A stretch of 37,024 bases of DNA from an uncultured Ectothiorhodospiraceae bacterium (GCA_947259575.1 CAMYMU010000059.1:1-37024), one strand, 5' to 3'; counted from the first letter of the stretch, positions 26,131 to 35,654 are shown. Notes: generated by a model not told the origin, from the sequence alone. Translations and numbers: made by a program.

Positions 26131-27222
26131 GTGACTGTTGAGCAAACTGAGGAACAAAAACCGGTTCGGGAAATCCGAATCAATCCGATTGTACCGACAG
26201 AGTCTGTGCTCGTCGCCACCGCCCGCAGTATGCGGCCCCGCAAGGCCGAGGAACCGGCCCCCAGAGACACTCGCCGGCACGTCGAAACCTGTCCATTTTG
26301 CCGTGGCAATGAGGACAAGACCCCACCCCAGATTGCCCGCTACCCAAAAGATGATGACTGGCAAATGCGTATCGTCGAGAACTTGTACCCGGTTTTGGGA
26401 GATGATCGTAGCCAACCTAGCTTTGTCTATGGTCTACAGCAGGCGATTGATGGTTATGGGCGACATGAGGTCATTGTCGATCACCACCAACACGGAATTG
26501 CCGTCCATGAAATGAGCCATGAGCATCTCTCCAGCTTGTTTCATGTTTATCAACAGCGCATGGCCGAGCTATACCAGATGGATGAACGTCTGAAGTATGT
26601 GCTGGTTTTCAAGAATTTTGGTCCTGCAGCGGGTGCCAGCATGGCCCATACCCATAGCCAGATTATTGCCACCCCGGTAGTACCACAAAATGTTCACGAT
26701 GAGGTCAGTTACTCCAAGACCTATTTTGACCGTCATCACCAATGTATCTTCTGCTCACTGATTGATGAAGCGCTGACTTTTGAGGCCACCATCTATGATC
26801 GTGGATCCGGTGAGGTTGTGCGTAAGATTGATGTTGGTCAGTACGTGGTCGAAAAAGGTGAAAAGTTTATTGCTATCAAGCCCTTTGCCAGTCGCTACGA
26901 ATGGGAAGTGCATATCCTGCCACTTCAACACCAGAGTAACTTTCTAGACACAGCTAAAGATGATCTGGATGACCTGGCGCAAGTGATGCAACGCACCATG
27001 GCCCGTCTTGATGCTGTGATTGGCGGCGCGCAATTTAACTTTTTCCTACACAGTCTACCTCAAGGCAAAGAATCACAGTCCTGCCATGCCAGCTATCATT
27101 GGCACCTGGAGATATGCCCGCGCACCAGCATACCCACCGGCTTTGAACTAGGCTCTGGTCTGTTTGTGAATACGATTAGTCCGGAAGAAGCAGCAGAACA
27201 ACTTCGCTCTGTACAACTCTGA
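26131..27222 (+). CDS. GalT-like nucleotidyltransferase (HIT superfamily)
   Basis: A 363-aa galactose-1-phosphate uridylyltransferase-like protein. GalT features: first zinc pair Cys54-x2-Cys57, active-site HxHxQ as His173-T-His175-S-Gln177 (nucleophile His175), a second Cys205-x2-Cys208, and His323-W-His325 near the C-terminus. The E. coli enzyme has HPHxQ; the HTHSQ here, in a GASMAHTHSQ context, is closer to GalT-like adenylyltransferases such as plant ADP-glucose phosphorylase. No galK, galE or galM is near; the gene lies between dapA and gcvR. The start is a GTG 7 bp after AGGAGG. Nucleotidyl transfer is well supported; galactose as substrate is uncertain, so I give no symbol. Confidence 0.85.
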   Translation: MTVEQTEEQKPVREIRINPIVPTESVLVATARSMRPRKAEEPAPRDTRRHVETCPFCRGNEDKTPPQIARYPKDDDWQMRIVENLYPVLGDDRSQPSFVYGLQQAIDGYGRHEVIVDHHQHGIAVHEMSHEHLSSLFHVYQQRMAELYQMDERLKYVLVFKNFGPAAGASMAHTHSQIIATPVVPQNVHDEVSYSKTYFDRHHQCIFCSLIDEALTFEATIYDRGSGEVVRKIDVGQYVVEKGEKFIAIKPFASRYEWEVHILPLQHQSNFLDTAKDDLDDLAQVMQRTMARLDAVIGGAQFNFFLHSLPQGKESQSCHASYHWHLEICPRTSIPTGFELGSGLFVNTISPEEAAEQLRSVQL

Positions 27223-27244
27223 TAAAATCAACGATAGTTATCCT

Positions 27245-27775
27245 ATGAGTAACTTTCTGGTCATCTCAGCCCTTGGTCACGACCGAGCCGGTCTGGTTTC
27301 TGAATTATCTGATTTCATTCTCAATGCCGGCTGTAATATAGAAGACAGTCGCATGAGTATTCTCGGAGGCGAATTTGCCATCATCATGATGGTCTCCGGT
27401 GCCTGGAACAATATCGCCAAATTGGAAGATCAGTTACCAGCAGTACAAGAAAAGCTTGAGCTTATTATCACAGGTCAGCGAACCGAGAGTCGCAAACTCA
27501 CGCAAGAAGAGATCCCATACAATATTGAAGTTGTCTCACTGGACCATCCGGGTATCGTCCATAAAATAACCGGATTTTTCTCCGAGCGAAATATCAATAT
27601 TCATGACTTGTACACCACTTCGCATCGTGCCGCCCATACCGGTTCACCCATGTTCGCCTTAAACATGACGGTTGAAATTCCAGCCGCGACACATATTTCA
27701 ACACTACGCGATCAGTTTATGGAGTTTTGTGATGAGCTAAACCTGGATGCCATCATGGAGCCAATGAAAGTCTGA
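27245..27775 (+). CDS. gcvR: Glycine cleavage regulator GcvR-like, two ACT domains
   Basis: A 176-aa protein of two ACT domains (about 3-80 and 92-170); the first opens with ISALGHDRAGLVSELS and the second with VVSLDHPGIVHKITGFF. In E. coli GcvR binds glycine and GcvA to repress the glycine cleavage operon. The length (E. coli 190 aa) and the adjacent bcp and dapA match the E. coli neighbourhood. It starts 22 bp after the galT-like gene, without a clear ribosome site. No gcv operon is present here and no glycine riboswitch is seen. Ligand and target are inferred. Confidence 0.85.
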   Translation: MSNFLVISALGHDRAGLVSELSDFILNAGCNIEDSRMSILGGEFAIIMMVSGAWNNIAKLEDQLPAVQEKLELIITGQRTESRKLTQEEIPYNIEVVSLDHPGIVHKITGFFSERNINIHDLYTTSHRAAHTGSPMFALNMTVEIPAATHISTLRDQFMEFCDELNLDAIMEPMKV

Positions 27776-27845
27776 GTTTATCTGTAGAGTATTAACGAAG
27801 CATGATGAAATTTAAGACTTATATATTCAATAAGCAGGAGTCACA

Positions 27846-28328
27846 ATGGCAAAAGTCGAATTGAAAAAAGCGGTTCCCGCTTTCTCTTTACCCGCCACTG
27901 GCGAACAAACCATTTCATTAAGATCGCTCAAAGGCCAAAACGTTGTTCTTTATTTTTACCCAAAAGACAGCACCCCTGGTTGTACCACAGAAGGACAGGA
28001 TTTTCGCGATGCGATGGCTAAGTTTAAACGGCAGGATACTGTCATTCTCGGCGTATCGAGAGACAGTCTGCGTTCACACGAAAATTTCCGGACCAAACAA
28101 AAATTCAAATTTGATTTGCTGTCTGATGAAGACGAGACCTTGTGCAAGCTATTTGACGTCATCAAGATGAAAAACATGTATGGTAAAAAAGTACGTGGCA
28201 TTGAGCGCAGTACATTTCTAATTGATAAGAAGGGCAAACTGCAACAGGAGTGGCGTAAAGTAAAAGTGGCCGGCCATGTTGATGAAGTATTGGCCGCGGT
28301 TAAAGAACTTAACAAAGCACAGAAGTAA
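27846..28328 (+). CDS. bcp: Thiol peroxidase of the BCP/PrxQ family
   Basis: A 160-aa cytoplasmic peroxiredoxin that reduces hydrogen and organic peroxides. The peroxidatic Cys46 lies in the canonical PGCTTEG, with the supporting Thr43 and later Arg in ERSTFLI. The usual BCP resolving Cys, five residues later, is replaced by Gly-Gln; the only other cysteine is Cys100 (ETLCKLF). So it either uses a one-Cys mechanism, or resolves through Cys100 or an external thiol. A GCAGGAG ribosome site precedes the ATG. The gcvR-bcp order is as in E. coli. Confidence 0.93.
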   Translation: MAKVELKKAVPAFSLPATGEQTISLRSLKGQNVVLYFYPKDSTPGCTTEGQDFRDAMAKFKRQDTVILGVSRDSLRSHENFRTKQKFKFDLLSDEDETLCKLFDVIKMKNMYGKKVRGIERSTFLIDKKGKLQQEWRKVKVAGHVDEVLAAVKELNKAQK

Positions 28329-28360
28329 TTTCACACGAAAATGATTGGTGACCCGACCTT

Positions 28361-29776
28361 ATGAACTCAAAGCAAATCGAAGGCAAGCGTCTTTTTGTAC
28401 TTGATACTAACATCCTCATGCACGACCCCAGTTCGTTATTTCGTTTCCAGGAACATGATATTTTCCTACCTATGATTGTGCTCGAAGAGCTGGACAATAA
28501 CAAAAAAGGAACCACTGAGGTCGCACGCAACGCGAGACAATCAAGTCGTTTTCTTGATGACATGATGTCAGATGTCTCACAAGATGAAATTGAAGATGGC
28601 CTGGAGCTAAACGTAAAACATCTTGATTTCGCGCATGACTCAATGGGTTCGGGAAAACTTTATTTTCAAACCAAACATTTTGGCGATGAACTACCTGAAT
28701 CGCTGCCAGGTAATAAAGCAGATAATAATATTCTGGGTACCGCACTAGCCCTGCAAAAGCTTTATGAAAAAACGCATATCACATTAGTGTCAAAAGATAT
28801 TAATTTGCGTATCAAGGCAAACATCCTTGGTATTCACGCAGAGGATTATCACAACGATCAAGTGCTTGAAGATGTTGACCTCCTGTTTAACGGCAGTGTT
28901 GCACTTGATGAAAATTTCTGGGATTCACATGGGAAAGAAATGGATTCCTGGATGGAGTCTGGCCGATCTTTCTATCGCATACGTGGTCCTGAGGTAAAAA
29001 CCTGGGCACCTAACCAGTTTGTCTATCACGAACACGATGGGTTTCAGGCAACCATTCGCAAGATTGAAGAAGATGACAGTGCCGTCATAGAAACCACAAA
29101 GGATTACTCCGCGAGTAACAATTCAGTATGGGGTATCAGCGCACGTAACCTTGAACAGAACTTTGCGCTTAATTTATTAATGGACCCTGAGGTAGACTTT
29201 GTCTCTCTACTTGGCATGGCCGGCACTGGAAAAACCCTGCTCTCACTTGCCGCAGGTCTGGAACAAACACTCGATAAAGATTTGTATAGCGAGATCATCA
29301 TGACCCGGGTCACTATCCCGGTTGGTGAAGATATCGGCTTTCTACCTGGTACAGAAGAAGAAAAGATGACGCCCTGGATGGGTGCCTTGATGGATAACCT
29401 GGAAGTGTTGACTCAATCAGGCGAAGGTGGTGACTGGGGACGCGCCGCTACCAACGATATCCTTGCACAAAAAATTAAAATCCGTTCAGTAAACTTTATG
29501 CGTGGCCGGACCTTTCTAAATCGTTATGTCATCATCGATGAAGCTCAAAATCTAACTTCAAAGCAATTAAAAACACTGGTGACCCGCGCAGGCCCCGGTA
29601 CTAAAATCATTTGCCTGGGTAATATTGCCCAGATCGATACACCCTACTTATCGGAAACCACTTCGGGGCTAACCTATGTCGTCGATCGTTTTAAAAACTG
29701 GTCACACAGTGGGCATATCACCTTAGTACGTGGTGAGCGTTCAAGACTAGCTGACTATGCATCTGAAATTTTGTAA
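28361..29776 (+). CDS. PIN-PhoH ATPase fusion (PhoH2/YlaK type)
   Basis: A 471-aa two-domain protein: an N-terminal PIN ribonuclease domain (about 8-165) and a C-terminal PhoH P-loop ATPase (about 245-470). PIN acidic residues appear at Asp15 (VLDTNIL), Glu42/Glu43, Asp121 (KADNNIL) and Asp146. Walker A is GMAGTGKT (285-292), Walker B IIDEAQ (391-396). Proteins of this plan unwind and cut RNA; in mycobacteria the PhoH2 gene pairs with a small antitoxin, but no such partner is evident here. It follows bcp after 32 bp and may share its transcript. Distinct from short PhoH (PhoH1) lacking PIN. Activity is inferred from the family. Confidence 0.92.
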   Translation: MNSKQIEGKRLFVLDTNILMHDPSSLFRFQEHDIFLPMIVLEELDNNKKGTTEVARNARQSSRFLDDMMSDVSQDEIEDGLELNVKHLDFAHDSMGSGKLYFQTKHFGDELPESLPGNKADNNILGTALALQKLYEKTHITLVSKDINLRIKANILGIHAEDYHNDQVLEDVDLLFNGSVALDENFWDSHGKEMDSWMESGRSFYRIRGPEVKTWAPNQFVYHEHDGFQATIRKIEEDDSAVIETTKDYSASNNSVWGISARNLEQNFALNLLMDPEVDFVSLLGMAGTGKTLLSLAAGLEQTLDKDLYSEIIMTRVTIPVGEDIGFLPGTEEEKMTPWMGALMDNLEVLTQSGEGGDWGRAATNDILAQKIKIRSVNFMRGRTFLNRYVIIDEAQNLTSKQLKTLVTRAGPGTKIICLGNIAQIDTPYLSETTSGLTYVVDRFKNWSHSGHITLVRGERSRLADYASEIL

Positions 29777-29802
29777 TCAGGCTGCTTAGATAAACGAAAC
29801 GT

Positions 29803-30906
29803 TTAGCTTTCTGGTTCGGGATCCTTAGTGATGGTTGTGCCACCATCAAAAGGCTCACCCGTTCTTGGCCAGGCATTTAATAATGCATTAACCAGCGTCG
29901 CGAGTGGTATCGCAAAAAATACCCCCCAAAATCCCCACAGACCACCGAATACTAGAATACTGGTGATAATCGCGATGGGGTGCACGTTGACTGATTTTTC
30001 AAACAGCAACGGCACCAGTAAGTTACCATCCAGTGCCTGTATGATCAGGTAGGCGATAACCAACCAGAAGAACTCGGGACTAATCCCCCATTGGATGAAG
30101 GCAATGACAGCAACAGGAATGGTGACGACGGTAGCACCAATGTAGGGGATAATAACTGAAAGGCCGACCAGTACCGCTAGTAAGAAAGAGTACTTCAGTC
30201 CAAATAAAGCAAAGACAATATACGTTACGGTACCTACGATTAGAATTTCCTGAACCTTGCCACGAACATAATTACCAAGTTGTTTATCCATCTCTACCCA
30301 AACTTGTGTGGCGAGCGTTCTATTCGTCGGCAGGAACGCACCAAACCAGTTGAGTATTCGCCATTTGTCTTTCAAAAAGAAAAAAACCATCAATGGCAAA
30401 AGAATCAGGTAAATAATAATGGTGATGACACCTGAAGTGATCGAGGAAAGCGAAATACCTGTTAATGCTTTTGTACCCAGGGTTGCAATCATTTCGTCAA
30501 GGTCACTGGATATGATTTTCATTTGCTCGTGGCTGATAAAACTATATTTATCGGGCAAACCAGTAAGATATGCTTGAGCATTTTGCCAATAGGTTGTGAC
30601 TTCAGGTATAAACTGGGTTACCTGATTGGATAACAAAGGCAACATGCCAAAAACCAGAAACAGCAAGAAAGCTACAAAGACTAACCAGACCAGAATCACT
30701 GCACTACGGCGACGTGCTCCCAACCTTTTCATCTTTTGCACAATAGCTTCTAGTAAATAAGCAATGACCATTGCCGCCAATACAGGCGCCAGCATATCGC
30801 CCATTGTAAGAACAATAGTAAAACCAACGACCAGTAAGATAAGGAGTAAAACAGCCTGCGGATCGGAAAGGTAGCGGACATACCAGGCCTTGATAATATC
30901 AAACAT
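29803..30906 (-). CDS. AI-2E/PerM-family membrane permease
   Basis: A 367-aa polytopic inner-membrane protein of the AI-2E exporter (UPF0118/PerM) family with about seven or eight membrane segments: paired spans at 16-60, one at 68-90, a long soluble loop with amphipathic helices (about 95-150), then spans at 155-180, 215-250, 255-280 and 300-335. The motif PYIGATVVTIPVA is typical. Members move quorum signals or act as sodium/proton exchangers; the substrate here is unknown. Its ATG overlaps the preceding stop by one base (TAATG), so it is coupled to the small gene upstream. Confidence 0.9.
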   Translation of the reverse strand: MFDIIKAWYVRYLSDPQAVLLLILLVVGFTIVLTMGDMLAPVLAAMVIAYLLEAIVQKMKRLGARRRSAVILVWLVFVAFLLFLVFGMLPLLSNQVTQFIPEVTTYWQNAQAYLTGLPDKYSFISHEQMKIISSDLDEMIATLGTKALTGISLSSITSGVITIIIYLILLPLMVFFFLKDKWRILNWFGAFLPTNRTLATQVWVEMDKQLGNYVRGKVQEILIVGTVTYIVFALFGLKYSFLLAVLVGLSVIIPYIGATVVTIPVAVIAFIQWGISPEFFWLVIAYLIIQALDGNLLVPLLFEKSVNVHPIAIITSILVFGGLWGFWGVFFAIPLATLVNALLNAWPRTGEPFDGGTTITKDPEPES

Positions 30907-31328
30907 TAACCGCGCCTCGCTTCAGCAGCAAATTTTTCGTAAGCCGCGGCAAATATCTCTTCTACATCATCGATGACTTGTTTAGCGGGCTTCCCAAACA
31001 TGACGTGTTGTGCCACCAGTTCAGAGGCCTTATCAAGCAGGTGTTTTTTGTCGAGCATGGGATAAGTAGCAGATAGTCGCTTAAGTGCATCCACTACTCT
31101 TTCCTGCTCAGGGCGTTCAATTTTTTCTGGTACGGGAATGGAGTCTTCTTGATCTACTGTTGTGCTAGCTTCACTTGCCTTACTAGGCACAGTGGTTTCC
31201 TGATCGACAATCTTTGCCGTAGTCACTTCGTAACCTGCTAGAAACTCAGCAAAACGCAGCAAGCTATGTGCGTCATGGTCGGATAGTTTACGATAGATAT
31301 CGAGTAAGGATTGTTCTTGTTCCGTCAA
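30906..31328 (-). CDS. Conserved small hypothetical protein coupled to the permease
   Basis: A 140-aa soluble, acidic protein I do not recognise. An N-terminal helix (DIYRKLSDHDAHSLLRFAEFLAGYE, shorter core LLRFAEFL at 23-30) is followed by a disordered Glu/Pro/Thr-rich linker (about 36-76) and a second helical domain (about 77-136, SELVAQHVMFGKPA). No catalytic motif, signal peptide or membrane span. Its stop overlaps the permease ATG by one base. The two-helical-domains-and-linker build suggests an adaptor or regulatory role, but that is conjecture. Confidence 0.75.
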   Translation of the reverse strand: MTEQEQSLLDIYRKLSDHDAHSLLRFAEFLAGYEVTTAKIVDQETTVPSKASEASTTVDQEDSIPVPEKIERPEQERVVDALKRLSATYPMLDKKHLLDKASELVAQHVMFGKPAKQVIDDVEEIFAAAYEKFAAEARRG

Positions 31329-31398
31329 AATCTGGCCCTAATATTTTGTAATCTACTAATAAGTCTAGAATATTTTGACCTGCTTTAAACGCGAAAGT

Positions 31399-32304
31399 TT
31401 AAACTTCCTTATGTGATTCACAATAGGTGCGTGCAAAGCTGAGTAACTCATCCATCGCCCGGGCCTTGAACTTCTGCTTCTGATGGACAAATGAGAATGG
31501 ACGATTGATGGGGGGAACGGTATCGACTGCGACCAGGGTACCGAGTTTCAATTCCTTAATCAGTGTGGCCTTTGACAGGATGGATACACCCATACCAGAC
31601 TCAACCGCACCTTTTATCGCTTCCAGGCTACCCAGTTCCATTGCAATCCGCATATCAGCAGGATTGATTCCCGTCTGCTGCATACTTTCGATCATCACTT
31701 CGCGTGTTCCCGAACCCTCTTCGCGACAAATAAACGGGTACTCAATAATCTTCTCGATGCTAACGCTTTTTTCTTTGGCTAGCTCATGCGTCGGTGGCAC
31801 AATTAGGACCAGGTGATCGGTACGGCACTCTTCGACAATCAAATTCTTATTATTAACGGGCGCCTCAACCACACCTAAATCAATCTCGTTATTTTCGACC
31901 TGGGCAACAATGCCGTCGGTGTTGGCCACTTTCAGTCGAATCGTCACTTCCGGGTGTTTTGCCTTAAAATCACCCAGTAACACTGGCAGCATATATTCAG
32001 CAATGGTCGTGCTCGCGCCGAGGATGAGTACCCCACTGATGTCACCAGTGAGTTCTCGGACCGAATTGTCCATTTCGTTATAAAGTTGGAAAATCTTCTC
32101 TGCATAGTCGTAAACGCGGCTTCCCGCATCGGTCAGGCTAATTCGGTTGTGGGTGCGATCGAATAAACGGGTATTAAACTGCTCTTCGAGCTGGCGGACC
32201 TGAAAGGTCACCGCAGGCTGGGTCATATGCAGCTCTTCAGCAGCTTTGGTGAAGCTTAGCAGCCGCGCTACCGTGTGAAATACCTGCAATCGCCTATCAG
32301 CCAT
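31399..32304 (-). CDS. LysR-family transcriptional regulator, CysB/CysL-like
   Basis: A 301-aa LysR-type regulator: winged helix-turn-helix at about 1-60 (SFTKAAEELHMTQPAVTFQV), linker helix to 88, and a periplasmic-binding-protein fold for an unknown coinducer (about 92-296). The effector domain most resembles the CysL/selenium-associated branch by its STTIAEYMLP and GSGTREVM motifs. The gene is downstream of, and co-directional with, the RND efflux operon, separated by 134 bp with a palindrome of LysR-box type (ATAC-N6-GTAT, 32377-32390). It may control itself or the efflux genes; the target is inferred. Confidence 0.92.
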   Translation of the reverse strand: MADRRLQVFHTVARLLSFTKAAEELHMTQPAVTFQVRQLEEQFNTRLFDRTHNRISLTDAGSRVYDYAEKIFQLYNEMDNSVRELTGDISGVLILGASTTIAEYMLPVLLGDFKAKHPEVTIRLKVANTDGIVAQVENNEIDLGVVEAPVNNKNLIVEECRTDHLVLIVPPTHELAKEKSVSIEKIIEYPFICREEGSGTREVMIESMQQTGINPADMRIAMELGSLEAIKGAVESGMGVSILSKATLIKELKLGTLVAVDTVPPINRPFSFVHQKQKFKARAMDELLSFARTYCESHKEV

Positions 32305-32370
32305 ACCAATACCTTATATATTCTTAATTTCTAAATAATTTGATTCTATGCGGCTATTCGCAAAACTAGG

Positions 32371-32395
32371 GGCTGGATACTATCAAGTATCAGCC
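32371..32395. promoter_or_regulatory. Hairpin / LysR-box-like palindrome after the RND gene
   Basis: GGCTG (32371-32375) pairs with CAGCC (32391-32395) and ATACT (32377-32381) with AGTAT (32386-32390), with one bulged G. On the minus strand it is followed by CCTAGTTTTG, a weak terminator tail for the RND operon. Its core GATACT-ATCA-AGTATC also fits a LysR operator, upstream of the LysR gene. The 11-mer ATCAAGTATCA recurs at 36744-36754 upstream of the membrane fusion gene. Confidence 0.4.
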
Positions 32396-32438
32396 AAAAG
32401 GAAAATACAATAGACGTGATAACAGTCCCGAATGCCTA

Positions 32439-35400
32439 TTATTTTGCCTGCTTGAACAGATAGGCATAGTACCAGACCGGAATCACAACCAGAGTCAACA
32501 CAGTCGATACCAGAATGCCGAATATCAGTGAAATGGCCAATCCATTAAATATCGGGTCATCGAGTATGAAAAAAGCACCTAACATGGCCGCCAGGCCCGT
32601 CAAGACAATTGGTTTGGCCCGCACCGCCCCAGCCGTAATCACCGCCTCTTGCAGATCGACACCCTCCGCCACCTGTTGATTGATGAAATCGACCAGCAAG
32701 ATGGAATTACGCACGATAATACCGGCCAGTGCAATCATCCCGATCATTGATGTCGCGGTGTATTGTGCATCCGCGACCAGGTCCATAAATGCGTGGCCTG
32801 GCATGACACCGATGATGGTCAAAGGAATGGGGGCCATGATTATGATCGGTACAAAATAAGAACGAAATTGAGCGACGACCAGAAAATAGATCAGCAACAA
32901 ACCAATACCATAGGCAATCCCCATGTCACGGAAGGTCTCATAGGTCACTTGCCATTCCCCGTCCCACTTGAGGCTGGGTTGATACAAGTTTTCAGGCTGA
33001 CTGACATAATACTGTTCTAGATCACTAGATTTATCCTCAGGTCTGGAAAGATCGGCGGCAATCTCGAACATGCCATATAACGGGCTATCGGTATCACCCA
33101 CCACATCAGCGGTCACGAAAACCACTGGTAACAAGTCCTTGTGGAATATGGCCTGCTCCCTGTCGGTTTTGGTCACGCTGATTAATTCTGATAACGCAAT
33201 CACCTGGCCATTACGCCCCTTAACCGTGATGTCGTATAAATCAGATAGACGTGACTTGTGGCTATCGGCTAACTCAAGACGGATCGGCAATGGGTACTTC
33301 AAATGTCCCGGATGTAAATAACTGACATCTTCACCATTTAAAGCAGTATGAATAGCTGAAACTACCGCCTCTTGAGATACTCCCCATAACGCGGCCTTGT
33401 GTTGATCAACTTTAATTGCCCACTTAGGTGTAGTGCTAATCACAGAGTCATCTATATCAACAATCGCATCATTTTTCGCAAAACTTTTACGGATCTGCTT
33501 TGCTGTTTCGATTTGTTGCTGGTAGTCCAGCCCATATACCTCTGCTACTAACGGCGACATAACTGGTGGGCCCGGAGGGACCTCAACCACTTTCACGTTG
33601 GCATTGTATTTTTTCGCAATCGCCTGTAGCGGTGCCCTTATTGCCAGGGCAACTTCATGACTCTTTCTATCCCGCTCACTCTTGTCTTTTAAGTTAATTT
33701 GCAGGTCAGCCATGTTTGCGGCTTCGCGTAAATAATATTGGCGCACTAAACCATTAAAGTTTATTGGCGCGGCGGTACCGACGTAGGCCTGATAGTTTGT
33801 TACTTCTGGCACCGTCACCAGAAAATCGCCCAGCTCATCCGTAACTCGTGCCGTTTGCTCAAGCGGAGTGCCTTCTGGCATATCGATGACAACCTGAATC
33901 TCAGACTTATTATCGAATGGCAACATCTTCAGAATAACTACTTTGAATATCACCAGGCTGACTGATAATAAAATTAAAACAACAACCACAAGGAATAATT
34001 GACGACGTTTCTTTTTGCCGCTGTCACCTTGTAATAAGGGGCTAACGTATTTAGAAAACAAGGCATAAAGTTTTCCGTTACTATCCCCTTCATGCGCCGC
34101 CACATCATCAACCTTGATCAATTTGTTGGCAATCCAGGGGGTGACAACAAAGGCAATGATTAATGATATCAACATACCGGTACTGGCATTTATCGGGATT
34201 GGGCTCATATACGGTCCCATCAACCCTGTAACAAAAGCCATCGGCAATAACGCGGCGATCACAGTAAAGGTAGCCAATATGGTTGGCCCTCCCACTTCAT
34301 CCACTGCCTTAGGAATCGAATCAATCAGGTTTCTTGCCCCGAGTTGAATGTGCCGGTGAATATTTTCAACCACCACAATCGCATCATCGACCAAGATACC
34401 GATCGAGAAGATTAGCGCAAACAAAGAAACTCGATTAAGTGTAAAACCCCATATCCATGAAGCAAACAGTGTCATCGCCAGGGTAATGACTATCGCCAGG
34501 CCAACGATCACTGCCTCACGTTTACCTAATGCAAATAAAACCAGTAACACGACCGAGAGCGTTGCAAAAATAAGTTTTTGAATTAGCTTTTTGGCTTTGG
34601 CGTCTGCGGTCTTTCCATAATTTCGAGTGATACTCACTTCAACATCGTCAGGAATGAAGACACCTTTCAAATGCTCAACACGCTCAATAATATTCTCTGC
34701 CATTGAAACTGCATTTTGACCAGGCTGTTTGGCAACGGCAATGGTCACGGCCGGATATGTTTTATTAACCGTGTTAGCTTCTGTTGTTGCGCCATTTGCA
34801 AACCAGACATATTGTTCAGGTTGATCCGGACCCTGACGTATTTCGGCTACATCACGTAAATAAACAGGCTTGTTTTCATAAACCCCAACGATCAAATCTT
34901 GTATTTCATCAGGGCTAGTTAAAAACTGCCCTGCCTGAATAACGGTTTCAAGATTATCGTCGATAATCGAACCGAGTGGTCTGGAAGCATTACTGAGTTG
35001 CAGCGCAGCGCGTAAATCTGAAAGGCTTAAGCTATATGCCGCCAGAGCATTCGGATCGAACAAGACATGAACGACATTATCTGGACCACCAATCGTATAG
35101 ATATCACGCGTCCCTGGGACACGCTTTAGTTCGACTTCAATTGCATGCGCAACGCGTTGTAATTCATGTCCTGCCAGTGCTTGATTCTTTGACCACAAGG
35201 TCAAGCTGACGATAGGCACATCATCAATGCCTTTCGGTTTTATAATCGGTTGAGAGACCCCAAGGTTTGCCGGTAACCAATCACTCTTTGAATACATGGC
35301 ATTATATAAACGCACAATCGCCTGGGTGCGATCTTCGCCCACTTTAAATTGTGCTGTTAGGACAGACAGCCCCGGATAGGAAACAGAATAAACATGATCA

Positions 35401-35651
35401 AGACCCTGAAGTTCTGAGATGATCTGTTCGGCTGGAGTGCTGACAATTTCTTCTACCTCCTGGGCTGATGCCCCCGGGTAGGCAATAAAAATATTTGCGA
35501 AGGTGACATTTATCTGCGGCTCTTCTTCTCTGGGCGTGACCATGACAGCAAACACGCCAAGCAAAAATCCCAACAGCGCGATAAGTGGAGTGATCTCTGA
35601 AGTTAGAAAAGCCTGAGTAATCTTTCCTGAAAGTCCAAGTTTACTTGCCAC
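32439..35651 (-). CDS. RND efflux transporter, HAE1/AcrB superfamily
   Basis: A 1070-aa inner-membrane proton-driven pump. TM1 spans about 20-39; two large periplasmic loops (about 40-355 and 600-900) and twelve expected spans follow. The paired proton-relay residues Asp422-Asp423 (FSIGILVDDAIVVVENIHRH) are intact in TM4, and the RND signatures GASAQEVEEIVSTPAE (60-75) and the late GIIVRNSILLVDF are present. Substrate cannot be inferred; it is not CusA-like in its TM4 motif. It starts 3 bp after the membrane-fusion protein gene; an outer-membrane TolC-type partner is not in the window. Confidence 0.95.
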   Translation of the reverse strand: MASKLGLSGKITQAFLTSEITPLIALLGFLLGVFAVMVTPREEEPQINVTFANIFIAYPGASAQEVEEIVSTPAEQIISELQGLDHVYSVSYPGLSVLTAQFKVGEDRTQAIVRLYNAMYSKSDWLPANLGVSQPIIKPKGIDDVPIVSLTLWSKNQALAGHELQRVAHAIEVELKRVPGTRDIYTIGGPDNVVHVLFDPNALAAYSLSLSDLRAALQLSNASRPLGSIIDDNLETVIQAGQFLTSPDEIQDLIVGVYENKPVYLRDVAEIRQGPDQPEQYVWFANGATTEANTVNKTYPAVTIAVAKQPGQNAVSMAENIIERVEHLKGVFIPDDVEVSITRNYGKTADAKAKKLIQKLIFATLSVVLLVLFALGKREAVIVGLAIVITLAMTLFASWIWGFTLNRVSLFALIFSIGILVDDAIVVVENIHRHIQLGARNLIDSIPKAVDEVGGPTILATFTVIAALLPMAFVTGLMGPYMSPIPINASTGMLISLIIAFVVTPWIANKLIKVDDVAAHEGDSNGKLYALFSKYVSPLLQGDSGKKKRRQLFLVVVVLILLSVSLVIFKVVILKMLPFDNKSEIQVVIDMPEGTPLEQTARVTDELGDFLVTVPEVTNYQAYVGTAAPINFNGLVRQYYLREAANMADLQINLKDKSERDRKSHEVALAIRAPLQAIAKKYNANVKVVEVPPGPPVMSPLVAEVYGLDYQQQIETAKQIRKSFAKNDAIVDIDDSVISTTPKWAIKVDQHKAALWGVSQEAVVSAIHTALNGEDVSYLHPGHLKYPLPIRLELADSHKSRLSDLYDITVKGRNGQVIALSELISVTKTDREQAIFHKDLLPVVFVTADVVGDTDSPLYGMFEIAADLSRPEDKSSDLEQYYVSQPENLYQPSLKWDGEWQVTYETFRDMGIAYGIGLLLIYFLVVAQFRSYFVPIIIMAPIPLTIIGVMPGHAFMDLVADAQYTATSMIGMIALAGIIVRNSILLVDFINQQVAEGVDLQEAVITAGAVRAKPIVLTGLAAMLGAFFILDDPIFNGLAISLIFGILVSTVLTLVVIPVWYYAYLFKQAK

Positions 35652-35654
35652 TGC

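Noticed and set aside
29791-29805. Terminator TAAACG-AAA-CGTTTA between phoH and the permease
   Set aside because: Stem is short and AT-rich, overlaps the permease stop and has no T run.
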